Positions 46,801 through 58,600 of a stretch of 64,000 nt of DNA are shown here, piece by piece. The notes beneath the pieces are model-generated. The model had not been told where the DNA came from. It ran no database searches and was given only the letters and a program-made list of their open reading frames with translations. This DNA is from Leptasterias polaris (taxonomy: Eukaryota > Echinodermata > Asteroidea > Forcipulatida > Asteriidae), in the NCBI GenBank assembly GCA_037783415.1, contig JAZGTN010000029.1, positions 248,001 to 312,000 on the forward strand, in the 5' to 3' direction. The translations under genes were made by a program, and so were the position numbers. Positions within the stretch are counted from its first letter, which is position 1. The number at the start of each line of letters is the position of its first letter.

Positions 46801-49800
46801 ATTGTGCCCTTTTGGCCAAGCCCCAAACTTCAATATATCTACAACTACAATGATGCTATGCACAAGGCAAAAGTGCAATACATAAATATCACAAAGGCTA
46901 AAATATATAGACAATGAAAAACATCATAATTTATGATAACAGCTCAGTCGTAGCAACCTTCGAATCGGAGCCACAACTTTTATTTAATTCTGATAAGCGC
47001 CGGACTCCGTCCAAGTTTTCATTGATTTGTAAGTTCTCACATCACACCTACAATGAGCTCTACTGGTTCATCAGAAGAGATGTGGACCCCCAACACTCAG
47101 GTAATTCACAACGTCCGTTTCTAAAGGATGATGAGTCTGTATTTATAGCATGTTATGCACATGAATTTGGAGGGTTTTGCACCGCATAAATGAGACGAAA
47201 TTCAACACGAATTCACACTTTTGCAATGATGCGCGTATAAATGACAGCTAGTGTTTCTTCATTGTTTCCGACTCTCTCTGCATAACGTACACAGTTATCC
47301 GTGTCTATATACAATGTGCATGCACCAGCCAGCAGTGAAACAATTGCAATGCTACGAATGAGGGTCTCACATTTTGAAGCTGTTGTTTTGTATAATAATA
47401 ATATTGTTCTTATTTCAGTTGTATGTCCATTTACTTATAATTATCTTTGGCATGTGCCATTTCCACTAAATTTAAAAATAAAATTAGCTATTCATCCCCC
47501 CATTTTTATTATTATTTTTTTTTGGGGGAGGGGGGGGGTTTTGATGGTGGTTACAAATTTGTTTTTCCATACCTATCACATAGACAACAAACCGAGGAAG
47601 AGGCCGACGAGGCAGAGGACTGTCGGGCAGGGCTAGGGGAAGAGGACGTGGGAGAGATAGAGGAGGAAGGGGTGGTAGTGAAGGCACTGGAAGGGCAACT
47701 AGAGGAGGCCGGGGGGTCAGAAGAAGGAGGGGTAGGGGCAGGGGAGCAGCAATACAACCCGGGCAAGAACAAGCAGTTATGAATCTTCGTGAGCAAAGGC
47801 AACAACGATTAAGGGTAACTATCCAAGAGAAGATAAAAAAAGAACTGCATTCAAACTGTGTGATTACATTTTATTTTGAAAATTAAATTGTTCTTGATGT
47901 CAGCTAATTTATCAATAATATAAATGGGGTATGGAAAGTAAATGCAATAAGGACATGACATGTAATGTTAGGAACAGTTCCATAGTCAAATCTATAAAAA
48001 GGTGTTATTTCTATTCTCGAATAGATCATATGTATGCCAATGCATGTGACATCAAAAGTTACAACCCTTCATCAATGTCAACAAGTTACCTATTTTTTGG
48101 GTCATTCCTGGTGACTGTCAATTGTAAAGAAAATAACTAATTACAAACGATTAATTAAACAAAAATAGTTTTTGAGTAGGCCTAGGCCTAAATAAACTAA
48201 ATGGTCAAAACATTTTTTTGTACAACCATAAAGCATCAGGTTGATATTAACCTAATTCACAAAGTACAAAATTAGCAGTTGGTACAGGATCATATCTGTT
48301 GGTAATTATGAATTTAAAATACTATTTTATTTTAGGAAGACATTGCAAACATGTCAAACGAAGCAGTAAGGCAGCTGCTTCTGGAAACTGTCGAGAGGAG
48401 CCCAGGACTGATTTTTGACGTATTGAATGTGCATGCAGAACTACCACAGCCTGCTCAAAATGTGGAGTGGTGTGTCTGTGGTAACTGCAGACAAATGCCA
48501 ACAGATCAGGAATGTATCTGCTGCAGGAACACACCCGAAAACTGCCTTTCTGTTCATCCGGTATGTAAACGTTTTCCAGAACAGTTTAATTAAGCCATCA
48601 ATAACCCCAGAAAAGAACATTTGCTCATATTATGTACCCTTCCCAGTGGCCTAACCAGAAGGGGGCATAAGGCCCCCCCCCACTCAGAACCCTTGCGCCC
48701 CCCCACTCAGAACCCTTGCGCCCCCCCACCCAAATGAAATCAAACAAATGCACAAATGATTGGTTTGATACATCAGACTGCCCCCCAAAGAAAAAACAAA
48801 AAACATTGTGTCTTCCCCGCTTGCCCCCCAAAAATGAAATGTCTTGTTACGCCACTGACCCTACCTAGTTTCAATTAAACAAAAGATAAAGCATGGCTTT
48901 AGAAACAGTGGCAATAGTTCTTTATAAACTTGTACAGTTTGTGTTTTTATTACACACAAATTTATAATCTTGTTATTACCATATTTAAAAAAATATAATA
49001 ATAATAAAAAATACCAAGGTCAAATAAACACATTTATTCCATACCGAAAAGCCTAGAAACTCCAACACCCCTCCCCAACACACAAGCACCTGTGTTATTT
49101 TTCACTGGAGTTTTTTAGAAGAGAATGGTCGACCTGACCGCGAGTCATTGTTGCCTCTGGGTAAAGTGTGTTTTCGGCTACAAATGTTGTAGCTACACAC
49201 CATTATTTCATGCATAATATTTCTTTTTTAATTACAGACAATGAACAACATGGCAGCATGACTGCATCGTGTACATAAAGATTGTGCCTCCTCCGCCAAA
49301 TCTCGCAACCTCATCTCTGTGATGACAAAGAGGGCTGTGTTCTCTGATCCTGTTGGATCACTGATAACTCGGTGCAGTCCTGACCGTGAGAATGAGACAT
49401 CAGTGTCCTCACTTACTGGGGTTTCTTCCTTATTGTCTGAATGGCCCTGACCATGCACTTCCTCGCCTTGTGAGATTACATCAAGTCCTTTACAGCTTTT
49501 TCTACAAGTTATACAAAAAAATACAAGACTGATTTTGCTTATATCACAAGTTGAATGCACGATTGATTCAATCATTCATTAAACATAAAAAATAAACATC
49601 TGAAGAATGGCAGCCAGAAGACTTACAAAATGTGTAATACTTTTTTGAAAACGTAAAAATTCCAAAATAAATTGTAAAAGGTTGAGGACAAAGAAATCAC
49701 AAAGACTTAATCAATTAATTAATTAATGGTGACAAAATTTCAACAATAAATCCAAAAGAACAATCAGTCAAACATACAAGAACAACATTGTAAAATAACA

Positions 49801-52800
49801 ATTGCAAAATCCAAAAATTTATTATTTTTGTAATACTGTCCCAGTTTGAGTAATTCTACTGTAATTGAGGATACAGCCAGCCATTAACCCTCTTGCTGTC
49901 TGACCATTCAATACCATTCACTGTGGTTTTGAATGATAGATATGCTATGCCAGCCTTGTAATATGATACCATGAGTGAATGCATGTACACAGTACACAGT
50001 TAGTTCTGTGCACAGTTGTGCCACCATACACAACTTTGGCAGTTGAATGGTTTCAAATGGTTGGTCAACTCACTTGAAAATGTTACGAACAGTAGGAGGG
50101 TTAATTAATATAAACATAACTGTTCTTTCATAGTATCTTGTTTCATTTTATTCATTGTTGACATTTTCAACAAAACATATTACCGAAGAGGTTTCTTTTT
50201 GAAAATTTCAGAGAAGGTAAAGTTAAAAACTAGAGAGGCACAATGAGTTAGAATATGGCACAATATTTAGAATCAAGAAAGTCCCACATTGTCCTTCATA
50301 GGGCATTGAAGTACACTCCTAACAAAACATACACTGAAATGTGAACTTTTCATCAAAACGACTCCTCTCATTTACAAGACCAAAACTAATTCCTTACCCT
50401 TTTCGACAAGTAACTGGCTCCCACAAATCGTCATCTTCTAGAGCGATGTCACTCTCGAGCTCCTCGGGGTAAACAAACTGCCCTGATATCTTGTAGTTGA
50501 CACTGATACTGAAGTGAAAGGAAAGGATCATTTAAGAGAATATTATAAAACAAATATCGAGTGGCTCAGGTGGGCGAGTGGAACGGGAGGAATATTATCC
50601 CAAGGCACAATTTTGACTGTTCGTCTCGTGAAATGGAACGTCAAAAATTTACCGAGCGTAATACTCCTCTCATTCCACAAATTAATGCCACTCAATACTT
50701 TTTTAATATAATCACAGTAGACACAGTTCCTTGTCCATCCCACATTTTTAAAATTCTGACCCCACCCCCTTACGAAACAACGTGGATGACTCCATATAGA
50801 AATGGGACGTAGACTGTATGCAAAGATGGTCCCAACTGTTCAATAGGAATTACTATTCCCCACTCTAGGAATTTTTGATCGCTGACACGGATGGGAGTAA
50901 TATTGAATACCACGTGATGTAAGTTCCACCGATCAAGTGGCAAGGATCTTTGTGTTTTGTGTGAATTATATAATCAAAAATAACTTATTTTTTGCAGTTT
51001 GCATCTAAATGAATATTAAAAGGAAAAACAATTTTGTACAGTATTAAGTGATATTAAAGTTTTGATAGCTACATGTAGTAGCACAAATTATTTGGTGAAG
51101 CAATTTACTACAAAAGGGAAATTGTTCATGTAACAGGTGTAGAAAAACCTTTGTTCAGTAGGAGACCAAGTGTCTATGTTAGAGTTTTATTACCCTTCTA
51201 CTGTTTATAATTTCCAACTTAAGCTCTTCTAAGTTCTAGCTGCTAGCACCCCCTTAGTTAATTTCTTAGGAATCCTTTGTAATAAACAATTAACCCTCTT
51301 GCATAATCCTTGGTAGTGTGGTTAGTCACCCCTGTAATTGACTTCAGATAGCAGCCTGGCAACTCAAGGGGAACACTCCACATTTGTGTGTTCTCCCACC
51401 ATCACTTATTTCTTCAATTTTGTGTACTACAACTTTATGTTTTAAGTTTTGCCTGCGACAAAGATGTTGTCCAAGATGAGTCAAACTGATAGAAAATTGT
51501 GATTAGGCTTGAATAGGGACAAGAAGTCAGTTTGTACTAGCTGAGCAAGCTTCTTCCACTGAATCTTCATGACTTTACCTTCAACTCAAGAGTCAAGACT
51601 AAACCTTATTATATCAATCACTGTACTGTACTGTATACAAACAGCATACCACTGTAATGCTCGTAAAATGCAGACTCGATACTGTACTGCCCCCTGTATT
51701 GTATAACTGTAATTTAACTAAACACTGATTGGCTTAATATATCATACACTTTCACCCTAAATTGTTTTTGGATGTAACAATAGAAAAATAAGCTTGTAAC
51801 TTACGCTTCGGAGGATCCAGATGTGTATCCTTGCATATATGAGCAATGGGGGTGGATATCACCAGAGGACGTGGTGATGGTGGAAGACTGGAAGGGCACT
51901 TCTATGAAGAAAGCATCCGGAAGATGGAATGGAGGGTTACGATTATCACAACTACATTGTATTAAAACATGTTGTACTTTCACCAGAACAAGTCGAAATA
52001 TAATCATATGAACATTTTAATCAAAGTAAAGTTAAAAGTAATTACATTCCATGTTCAAACTAACTTAAACTTTATAAATCGTAAATGTGATTCTTTGTTC
52101 TATTTCTACCTCCATGGTTCTACGATGGCATGTTAATTGTTTATACACAGTTGAGTTAGATTAGATTTACCCATCATGATGATCATCAAGGAAAAATATT
52201 TTCCAGTTTGCTTTGTTTCCTCTGTTACTTAATGATACACATTATATTTTAACATTGAAAATACCCTGAAGTTCAGGGGCTACAAAACTGGACCACAATG
52301 AGCATAGGCGTGTGAAACTGTGAATGTGATCGTCGATACATGGATGTGTGTGCTGTTCAAACCAGCATACCCTACAACTATTAACTAAGTCAACAATGGA
52401 CTGGAGCCTCTGGAGGGTATAATTAATTGACAGGGCCAGGGCCAAGCGCCGGGTTTTGTGTTTTCCAATAGGTAAAACATTCATTTTTGTTTAGGCAACA
52501 GGTACATACCTCAAGAAGATGACTGCAAAGTTCTATGGGTTTAAATTAGAAACAATGATTTTGGTATTTCAATTCAGTAACCATTTGACTTGAGGAAGGA
52601 ACACTCACCCGTCATGCAAATCAAGCAATATTTTCGCAAGCTCCGCATTGGCACTCTGGAAGCTTGATGTTCTCGACGATGAGCCTCTGTCGGGCCCTGT
52701 ACTGTCTGCTTGAAGATATTTTTGACCTTTTCCTAGCACTATCCGTTAGCATTCTCTTTCGTTTTCCGTCTTCCATTGCAAAAAGACTTAGCGATGGCCA

Positions 52801-53901
52801 CTGTGCACTGTCTACACTCTACTACACACGACGTGCGTTTACGACCACGTTTCGATTGACAGCTTGCCTCGCAATCTCGGCACTGCGCACACTTTCATGA
52901 CACTGCATCCATTTGCGAATGATAAATCGTACCAATTGAGAATTATAAATAACTTTCATTGGTTGTGTGAGGGCAGCATTTAACGAATTTAAAAAAAAAA
53001 CAACGGTTTTATCGCGCGTGATAAAAAGCAATCGTTTTACTCATTTCTCGAAAACTATAGCATTTCAAGGAAAAATATTTTAAGAGAAGTTTTCTACCAT
53101 GACCATCTATATACCATGTAAGTTTGGTGTAAAACTGTGAAGTTTTATTTTATTTTATATTTCTCAATCTTACCAATCCTGTAGATTACCTTTAATTCAA
53201 TAGTTTGGTTCGGCGCGACTCTTTAGAACGCCTGTCTGAACCGTGCGTAAGACACCCTGACTCACCTGTGAGGCCACACGGCTTGTATCTGCGGCAGCAT
53301 CACCTGCTGAATTGCCAATTCCAACGACAACGCCTCTTTTGCCTTCAAACTCCTTTGGGGTCCGAAAATGATTAGTGTGTAAAATCTTTCCCTGGAACTT
53401 GTCCAGACCCGGGATGTCTGGAGTGTAAGGGTTGTTGAACAACCCAGTACATATCATGACAGCATCGAACTCTTGGCTCGTCTCCTCCTCCCTCTTGTGT
53501 TTGGTGGTGACTACCCACCGCCCACTGATGTCGTAGTCAGGAGACTGTTCAAGACGTGTTACACTGGTCGACAAACGAATACATTTCTTCAGACCAAACT
53601 TCTCAGCGTACATGTTGAGGTACTTATTCATGTAGGAGTGATGCATATAGTTCGGCCATTCTTTTGGAAACGGGAAATCACTGTATGCAGAAGATTCTTT
53701 GCTAGTATTGGTAACTGTCGTCTTAAAGACTGAGGCTGCCTGGTATTCGTTCGCAGTATCCCGATAGGTCCACAGTCCTCCAATTGAATCGAATCTCTCG
53801 AAGCAAGTTGGTTGAAGGCCTTCGTCTAGGGAACACTTGATCGCAGCTAGGCCAGCTACCCCTGCGCCGATAACGGCAACTGTCTTGCCACTTTTTGACA
53901 T
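43868..53901 (-). CDS. Flavin-containing monooxygenase (FMO5-size)
   Basis: Two minus-strand coding exons, 53901-53266 and 44830-43868, join exactly in frame (CACAG|GTGAGT to TTTAG) to 532 residues, the size of vertebrate FMO1-5. FMOs use FAD, NADPH and O2 to oxygenate soft nucleophiles at the ER membrane. Visible motifs: FAD site GAGVAG (12-17), GGLW (41-44), FMO signature FQGKILHTNHF (169-179, FxGxxxHxxxF), NADPH site GIGNSAG (194-200), QVFLSARHGTW spanning the junction, and FATGY (325-329). The C-terminus is a hydrophobic anchor (FFCLGIAVLAAVIGMLMV) before the stop. The ATG directly follows an acceptor (TTTCATTTCAG), so a 5' UTR exon lies upstream, probably beyond the nested transposons. 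The 8.4-kb intron contains two other exon clusters. Paralogue identity cannot be settled from sequence alone. Confidence 0.95.
45039..45450. mobile_element. MITE-like element (ttaaagg...ccttta), FMO intron
   Basis: It begins aattaaaggtgggtgcatag and ends accaatctttgaccctatac then ctttaaat. The ends are imperfect inverted repeats of the ttaaagg family. An internal palindrome ctgagaaacgattca...tgcatggattgtttctcag lies at about 45258-45297. A second partial family member begins at 45727. Confidence 0.6.
47584..48560 (+). CDS. RGG-rich / P2X7 C-terminal-type zinc domain gene fragment
   Basis: Two plus-strand exons join in phase 0: 47584-47814 (acceptor ATCACATAG, donor AAGG|GTAACT) and 48336-48560 (acceptor TTATTTTAG, donor ATCCG|GTATGT). 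Exon a encodes an Arg/Gly-rich segment (NRGRGRRGRGLSGRARGRG and onward), ending QEQAVMNLREQRQQRLR. Exon b encodes SNEAVRQLLLETVERSPGLI, then FDVLNVHAELP and WCVCGNCRQMPTD...CCR. That is the start of the cysteine-rich domain known from the P2X7 receptor C-terminus and found in many stand-alone invertebrate proteins. The remaining half of the domain (AYRQF...PSCxxWxIR) was not found downstream. An acceptor at 49238 would add only a few codons before a stop. The start exon was not found. It lies inside the FMO intron, opposite strand. Either a gene with exons missed here or a partial copy. Confidence 0.6.
49228..52776 (-). CDS. Unrecognised four-exon gene, first exon probably frameshifted
   Basis: Minus-strand exons 52776-52609, 51954-51806, 50508-50398 and 49501-49228 have GT/AG borders and mutually consistent phases. 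Exon 1 opens MEDGKRKRMLTDSARKRSKI then SSSRQYRARQR, a basic start, but this frame hits a stop. The phase required by exon 2 gives FQSANAELAKILLDLHDG from the same exon, so a one-base shift separates the two. Exons 2-4 read FHLPDAFFIEVPFQSSTITT, FVYPEELESDIALEDDDLWE, and GSENTALFVITEMRLRDLAE then SLCTRCSH near the C-terminus. I do not recognise the family with certainty; basic start, NAELAxxLLDxH helix and a CxxC near the end recall cellular genes derived from DNA transposases. It converges on the P2X7-type fragment inside the FMO intron. The last intron contains a MITE. Confidence 0.5.
49888..50100. mobile_element. piggyBac-type MITE with intact TTAA on both sides
   Basis: TTAA (49884-49887), then CCCTCTTGCTGTCTGAC, and AACAGTAGGAGGG then TTAA (50101-50104). 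At 213 bp it is the inverted counterpart of 29436-29659, with long internal matches (ccattcactgtggttttgaa; gccaccatacacaactttgg). It sits between exons 3 and 4 of the unnamed minus-strand gene. Confidence 0.92.
53000..53194. mobile_element. Partial MITE adjacent to the FMO splice donor
   Basis: The stretch tttatcgcgcgtgataaaaa through ttaccaatcctgtagattac then ctttaat matches, inverted, the left half of the elements at 22033-22397 and 45727 onward. Its end lies about 70 bp from the FMO exon donor at 53265. Confidence 0.5.
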
Positions 53902-54172
53902 CTGAAATGAAATGAATGATAACACTAGAGAGCAGTGTGCCTATAAGGTCAAATTAAAAAAAATCACATGTTAAGCGTCCCCGCCCGCTTCCTTTTTAGG
54001 GGCCGCCTCCTATATTTGTATTTGTATTGTTTATTTTTTACAAAAATAAAGAGGATACATTTTAACGATCTCTGACGAAAAAAAATAATAGTTTTAAAAT
54101 AAATAAGATAATATTTGTTGACTTAGTAAATAAAATGGGGTAAGTGGGACACTTAAGCACATTTTGGTATAC

Positions 54173-54532
54173 TGTAACAAGAATTTGTCCACAGATTCTT
54201 CTCAGCAGAACACAACAAAAACACACAGCAGGATACAGTTTTCTCGGTCAATTCTTTACTGGTTTATTCAACACGTCTCTACTCCAAGACTCACATGACA
54301 AGAAGAACGTTTAGGCTACGTCTTCCCAACGAGACGGGTGTCCCAGCCGTTCAGCGAGGGGCCCGCTGCGACACAGCTCTAACAACGGTGCCGTGTCACA
54401 GCGCCCTCCAGGAGGCCGCTCGGTAACACGGCTCCCACCGGGCCCGTGTCACAGCGCCCTCCCATCATCGGCCGACTCCACCACGGAGTCGTGCTGGCGC
54501 CCTCTTGCTGAACGGTCTGGGCCAACGCTACA
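54173..54532 (-). repeat. 3' LTR
   Basis: Read on the minus strand it begins TGTAGCGTTGGCC and ends CTTGTTACA. It contains an 18-bp direct repeat (gagggcgctgtgacacgg) and an AATAAA polyadenylation signal at 54263-54268. The long ORF ends inside it, at 54449. Confidence 0.95.
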
Positions 54533-55603
54533 CTGCCCCCTCCAAGAACACTGCTTGTCCCCAAGCAGGCAGCGAACTCCCGTCCCGGTGGGAACACGCA
54601 ACCTGTACAGAAACGACAAACAAAAAAGGAAAGAGCAACAACAAAAAAACAATGGCTGGCAAGTCTGTCCCAAGGTCCGGGCGTCCCTGGCGGTGGCTGT
54701 CGCTGGGTCTCCGTCTGTTCCCACCCCCGTGTGCTCCATCCTCCACTCGTTCCGCAGGTGTTCACACAGGGGTGTGGATGCGTCCCGGCGATGGTGATGC
54801 GGTTCGGACTGGACGGCGGCGTCCTGGAATGACTGGTGGGCCACGAGGGTGCCGTCCACTGGCAGCGTCCATTCGGAGCCATCAGGCATGGTGATGCAAG
54901 CGCCCGCTGGAATCCTATTTCGCAGCCCCAAACCCAAGGGCAACGGCGGTGGTGGACAGGTGGGGGCCTCCTTCCCGGTCTGGGACGCCTCATCCCTCTG
55001 ATGTGACATCCCCCGTTGTCGGCCGGTCCAGCGGTGCCCCGAGGGCTCCAGAGGCCCCTGCTTCCGGTGGGAGCCTGGTGACGGAGACTTCTCCGTGTGG
55101 GTCTGGTCTCCGTGGGGGGCCTCTCGGTCGAGGACGGGCGGGGGTGGTGCCCGTTCCCTCTTCTTGCTCTCCCGGCGTCCTGGGGCAGGCGGTGTCTGCG
55201 TACCAGGTGCTGCGGAAGGTCGCTCCTGGGTGGCCTGTCGTCTCTCTCGGGAAGGGGGTCTCCGGTGGGCGTCCTCCGGCTGGGGCTTCGAAGCGTCGGA
55301 GGGGGGTTCCGAACGGTCCCCAACCCTTCCCTGCTCCATGCCGTCCACCTCCATCTCCGTGTCACTGGCGTGAACTTCCAACTTGTCCTCCACCAGGGCC
55401 GTCGCCACGAAACCCGGCTTCAGCAGGCAATATCGTAGGTGGCGCTGCCGCATGTCATCCCTGTAAAAGTCCCTCCCGCATCCGAACGGGCACGTGAAGG
55501 GCCTAAAAGGGTGTGTGACCGGACAGGAGGTTTTGAGGTGTCGTTTCAGGTTCCCGGTCCGGTTGAAATATTTCCCACACTGTCTACACTCCGCCCCCTC
55601 CAT
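54449..55603 (-). CDS. Putative spliced second product: zinc-finger protein (ORF2)
   Basis: On the minus strand a branch-point consensus TACTAAC (55643-55637), a long pyrimidine tract and CCCCAG (AG ending at 55605) lie one base before an ATG at 55603 that begins MEGAECRQCGKYF. The frame is the same as gag, giving 384 residues if used alone. A matching donor, AATCAG|GTAAAAAG, ends at 59552 in the leader, 5' of the gag ATG. Splicing 59552 to 55604 would remove the whole Gag part, as retroviruses do for downstream genes. The product would carry two C2HC fingers and a proline/arginine-rich tail. This is an inference from sites; the alternative is that the finger region arrived as a captured host exon together with its acceptor. 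Confidence 0.5.
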   Translation of the reverse strand: MEGAECRQCGKYFNRTGNLKRHLKTSCPVTHPFRPFTCPFGCGRDFYRDDMRQRHLRYCLLKPGFVATALVEDKLEVHASDTEMEVDGMEQGRVGDRSEPPSDASKPQPEDAHRRPPSRERRQATQERPSAAPGTQTPPAPGRRESKKRERAPPPPVLDREAPHGDQTHTEKSPSPGSHRKQGPLEPSGHRWTGRQRGMSHQRDEASQTGKEAPTCPPPPLPLGLGLRNRIPAGACITMPDGSEWTLPVDGTLVAHQSFQDAAVQSEPHHHRRDASTPLCEHLRNEWRMEHTGVGTDGDPATATARDARTLGQTCQPLFFCCCSFLFCLSFLYRLRVPTGTGVRCLLGDKQCSWRGQCSVGPDRSARGRQHDSVVESADDGRAL

Positions 55604-58600
55604 CCTGGGGGGGAGAGAAACAGAGAAAAGGTCTGTGTTAGTAACAGGAGGGCAATATCTGCTGGGCTTGATCACCCTACGCCTGCACCGTGTCGTTCGA
55701 CTAGGAATGGTGTCTGGCTCCCCGGCTGCTGGCCGTGGTTGCCCACCCCCTCCATTACTGGTTCGTCCTGCTCCTTTCTCCTTCTGCACACTTCCCCTTT
55801 CTCCTGTTCTCGAGGATGTAGTTGCCTCGCCTAGGTAGGGCTTCAGCCGATTATACCACACCGGCCGCCCTGGACCGTAGCGAGCCCCGGTCACGTGTCT
55901 GTCATACTGGCGTCGCTGGTGCGAGGGGCCTCCGCCGGTTGATTGCTGTGTCGACTTAGGTTCGTTCGGCACCTGTCGCTTGTTATAAAATCTCCGCTTC
56001 TTGAGCGGGCAGTCCCGTCGGATATGGCCAAACTCATGGCACCCGAAACATTCCACCATCGGGCGATCGAAAACTCGGTGCGGGGCACCTGTGTTCACTC
56101 CATTAGCCCCCGGCTGTTGTTGTGCTACTGACCGGACATATTTAGCCTCTTGCCTGATTCTCTTGTTCTGCTCCTGAGATTCCAGGAACGCCTCCATCTC
56201 GGTGGCGAGGGTGATGGCTTCGGTCAAGGTCGTCGCCGCCCTCGAGAACACGTAGCATTGCAATTGCTCGTCTCCCAATGCATTTCTAAAATCCTCCACG
56301 GCCAAATCCTCTCGAGCCCGGACTGACAGTTTCGGGTAGCTCTTGGCGACCAACCGCCGAATAGACTGTCCCAGGCTGCTTATTGACTCACCGCTACCTC
56401 GGTGACGCATTGACAGCTGCGCCCGATGCAGTGGTATTTGGGCCGTGACTCCGAATCGCTTCTCGAAGTACTCCAGGATGCGAGGATACTCCTTACGTGC
56501 CGCCGGCTCCATGTCAGCCAAGGCTTCTTGTGCCGGGCCCTTCATATGGGAGGCCAGAAACAGTGCCTTCTCGGCCTCCCCCCACTGGTTGACGGTCGCG
56601 ACGCTCTCGAAGTGGACTAGATAGTCGGACCAGGAGGATCCGCCGTCAAACTTATTCGGAAGCATCATGGGTCTCCGACTCCCTGAGGGGGGGCCCGACT
56701 CCTCCCGTTCTGCGGAGGGCACCACCCCGCCCGCAGCTGTAGTCACTGGTGGTGCGTCAACAAGCCCGGCGTGCTGAGGGCTGGTTGTGGTGGCGTACTT
56801 TGCCTCCACGCCATGGTCCACCCGCTTCGGTAGTGTGGTGCAGAGCTGGGCCGTGGGCTCCGCTCCATAGACTTGTGCAGTGCGGAGCTGACTCACAAGC
56901 TCCGCTCCATTGACTTGTGCAGTGCGGAGCTGACTCACCGGCTCCGCTCCATAGGTTTGTACAGTGCGGAGCTGATTCACAGGCTCCACTCCATAGGTTT
57001 GTACAGTGCGGAGCTGGGCCATGGGCTCCGCTCCATAGGGTTGTGCAGTGCGGAGCTGATTCATCACAAGCTCCGCTCCATAGGTTTGTACAGTGCGGAG
57101 CTGAGCCGTTGGCTCCGCTCCATAGGGTTGTGCAGTGCGGAGCTGATTCACCAGCTCCGCTCCATAGGGTTGTGTAGTGCGGAGCTGAGCCGTGGGCTCC
57201 GCTCCATTGGTTTGTACAGTGCGGAGCTGATTGACAAGCTCCGCTCCATAGGGTTGTGTAGTGCGGAGCTGAGCCGTGGGCTCCGCTCCATTGGTTTGTG
57301 CAGTGCGGAGCTGATTGACAGGCTCCGCACAATGGGGTTGTGCAGTGCGGAGCTGATTCACAAGCTCCGCTCCATAGGGTTGTGTAGTGCGGAGCTGAGC
57401 CGTGGGCTCTGCTCCATTGGTTTGTACAGTGCGGAGCTGATTGACAAGCTCCGCTCCATAGGGTTGTGTAGTGCGGAGCTGATTGACAGGCTCCGCACAA
57501 TAGAATTGTGCAGTGCGGAGCTGAGCCGTGGGCTCCGCTCCATTGGTTTGTGCAGTGCGGAGCTGATTGACAAGCTCCGCTCCATAGGGTTGTGTAGTGC
57601 GGAGCTGATTGACAGGCTCCGCACAATAGAATTGTGCAGTGCGGAGCTGAGCCGTGGGCTCCGCTCCATTGGTTTGTGCAGTGCGGAGCTGATTGACAGG
57701 CTCCGCACAATAGGGTTGTGTAGTGCGGAGCTGATTGACAGGCTCCGCACAATAGGGTTGTGCAGTGCGGAGCTGAGCCGTGGGCTCCGCTCCATTGGTT
57801 TGTGCAGTGCGGAGCTGATTGACAGGCTCCGCACAATAGGGTTGTGTAGTGCGGAGCTGATTGACAGGCTCCGCACAATAGGGTTGTGCAGTGCGGAGCT
57901 GAGCCGTGGGCTCCGCTCCATTGGTTTGTGCAGTGCGGAGCTGATTGACAGGCTCCGCACAATAGGGTTGTGTAGTGCGGAGCTGATTGACAGGCTCCGC
58001 ACAATAGGGTTGTGCAGTGCGGAGCTGAGCCGTGGGCTCCGCTCCATAGGTTTGTACAGTGCGGAGCTGATTGACAGGCTCCGCTCCATAGGTTTGTACA
58101 GTGCGGAGCTGGGCCGTGGGCTCCGCTCCATAGGTTTGTACAGTGCGGAGCTGATTGACCGGCTCCGCTCCATAGGTTTGTGCAGTGCGGAGCTGAGCCG
58201 TGGGCTCCGCTCCATAGGTTTGTACAGTGCGGAGCTGATTGACAGGCTCCGCTCCATAGGTTTGTACAGTGCGGAGCTGGGCCGTGGGCTCCGCTCCATA
58301 GGTTTGTGCAGTGCGGAGCTGAGCCGTGGGCTCCGCTCCATAGGTTTGTACAGTGCGGAGCTGATTGACAGGCTCCGCTCCATAGGTTTGTACAGTGCGG
58401 AGCTGGGCCGTGGGCTCCGCTCCATAGGTTTGTACAGTGCGGAGCTGATTGACCGGCTCCGCACAATAGAATTGTGCAGTGCGGAGCTGAGCCGTGGGCT
58501 CCGCTCCATAGGTTTGTACAGTGCGGAGCTGATTGACGGGCTCCGCTCCATAGGTTTGTACAGTGCGGAGCTGGGCCGTGGGCTCCGCTCCATAGGTTTG

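Noticed and set aside
47447..47782. Acidic 111-codon ORF (Glu-rich) at the RGG exon
   Set aside because: It is the wrong frame of the purine-rich exon; the Arg/Gly-rich frame has matching splice sites and continues in phase into the P2X7-type exon.
49228..49430. Third exon of the P2X7-type gene on the plus strand
   Set aside because: An acceptor exists at 49238 but the frame stops within eight codons, and the opposite strand has a longer, phase-consistent exon here.
54600..54680. Transmembrane segment at the C-terminus of the retroelement ORF (env-like)
   Set aside because: The hydrophobic run is encoded by a pyrimidine tract that ends in an acceptor-like CTGTACAG, so it is more likely a splice signal than a membrane anchor; no other envelope features were seen.
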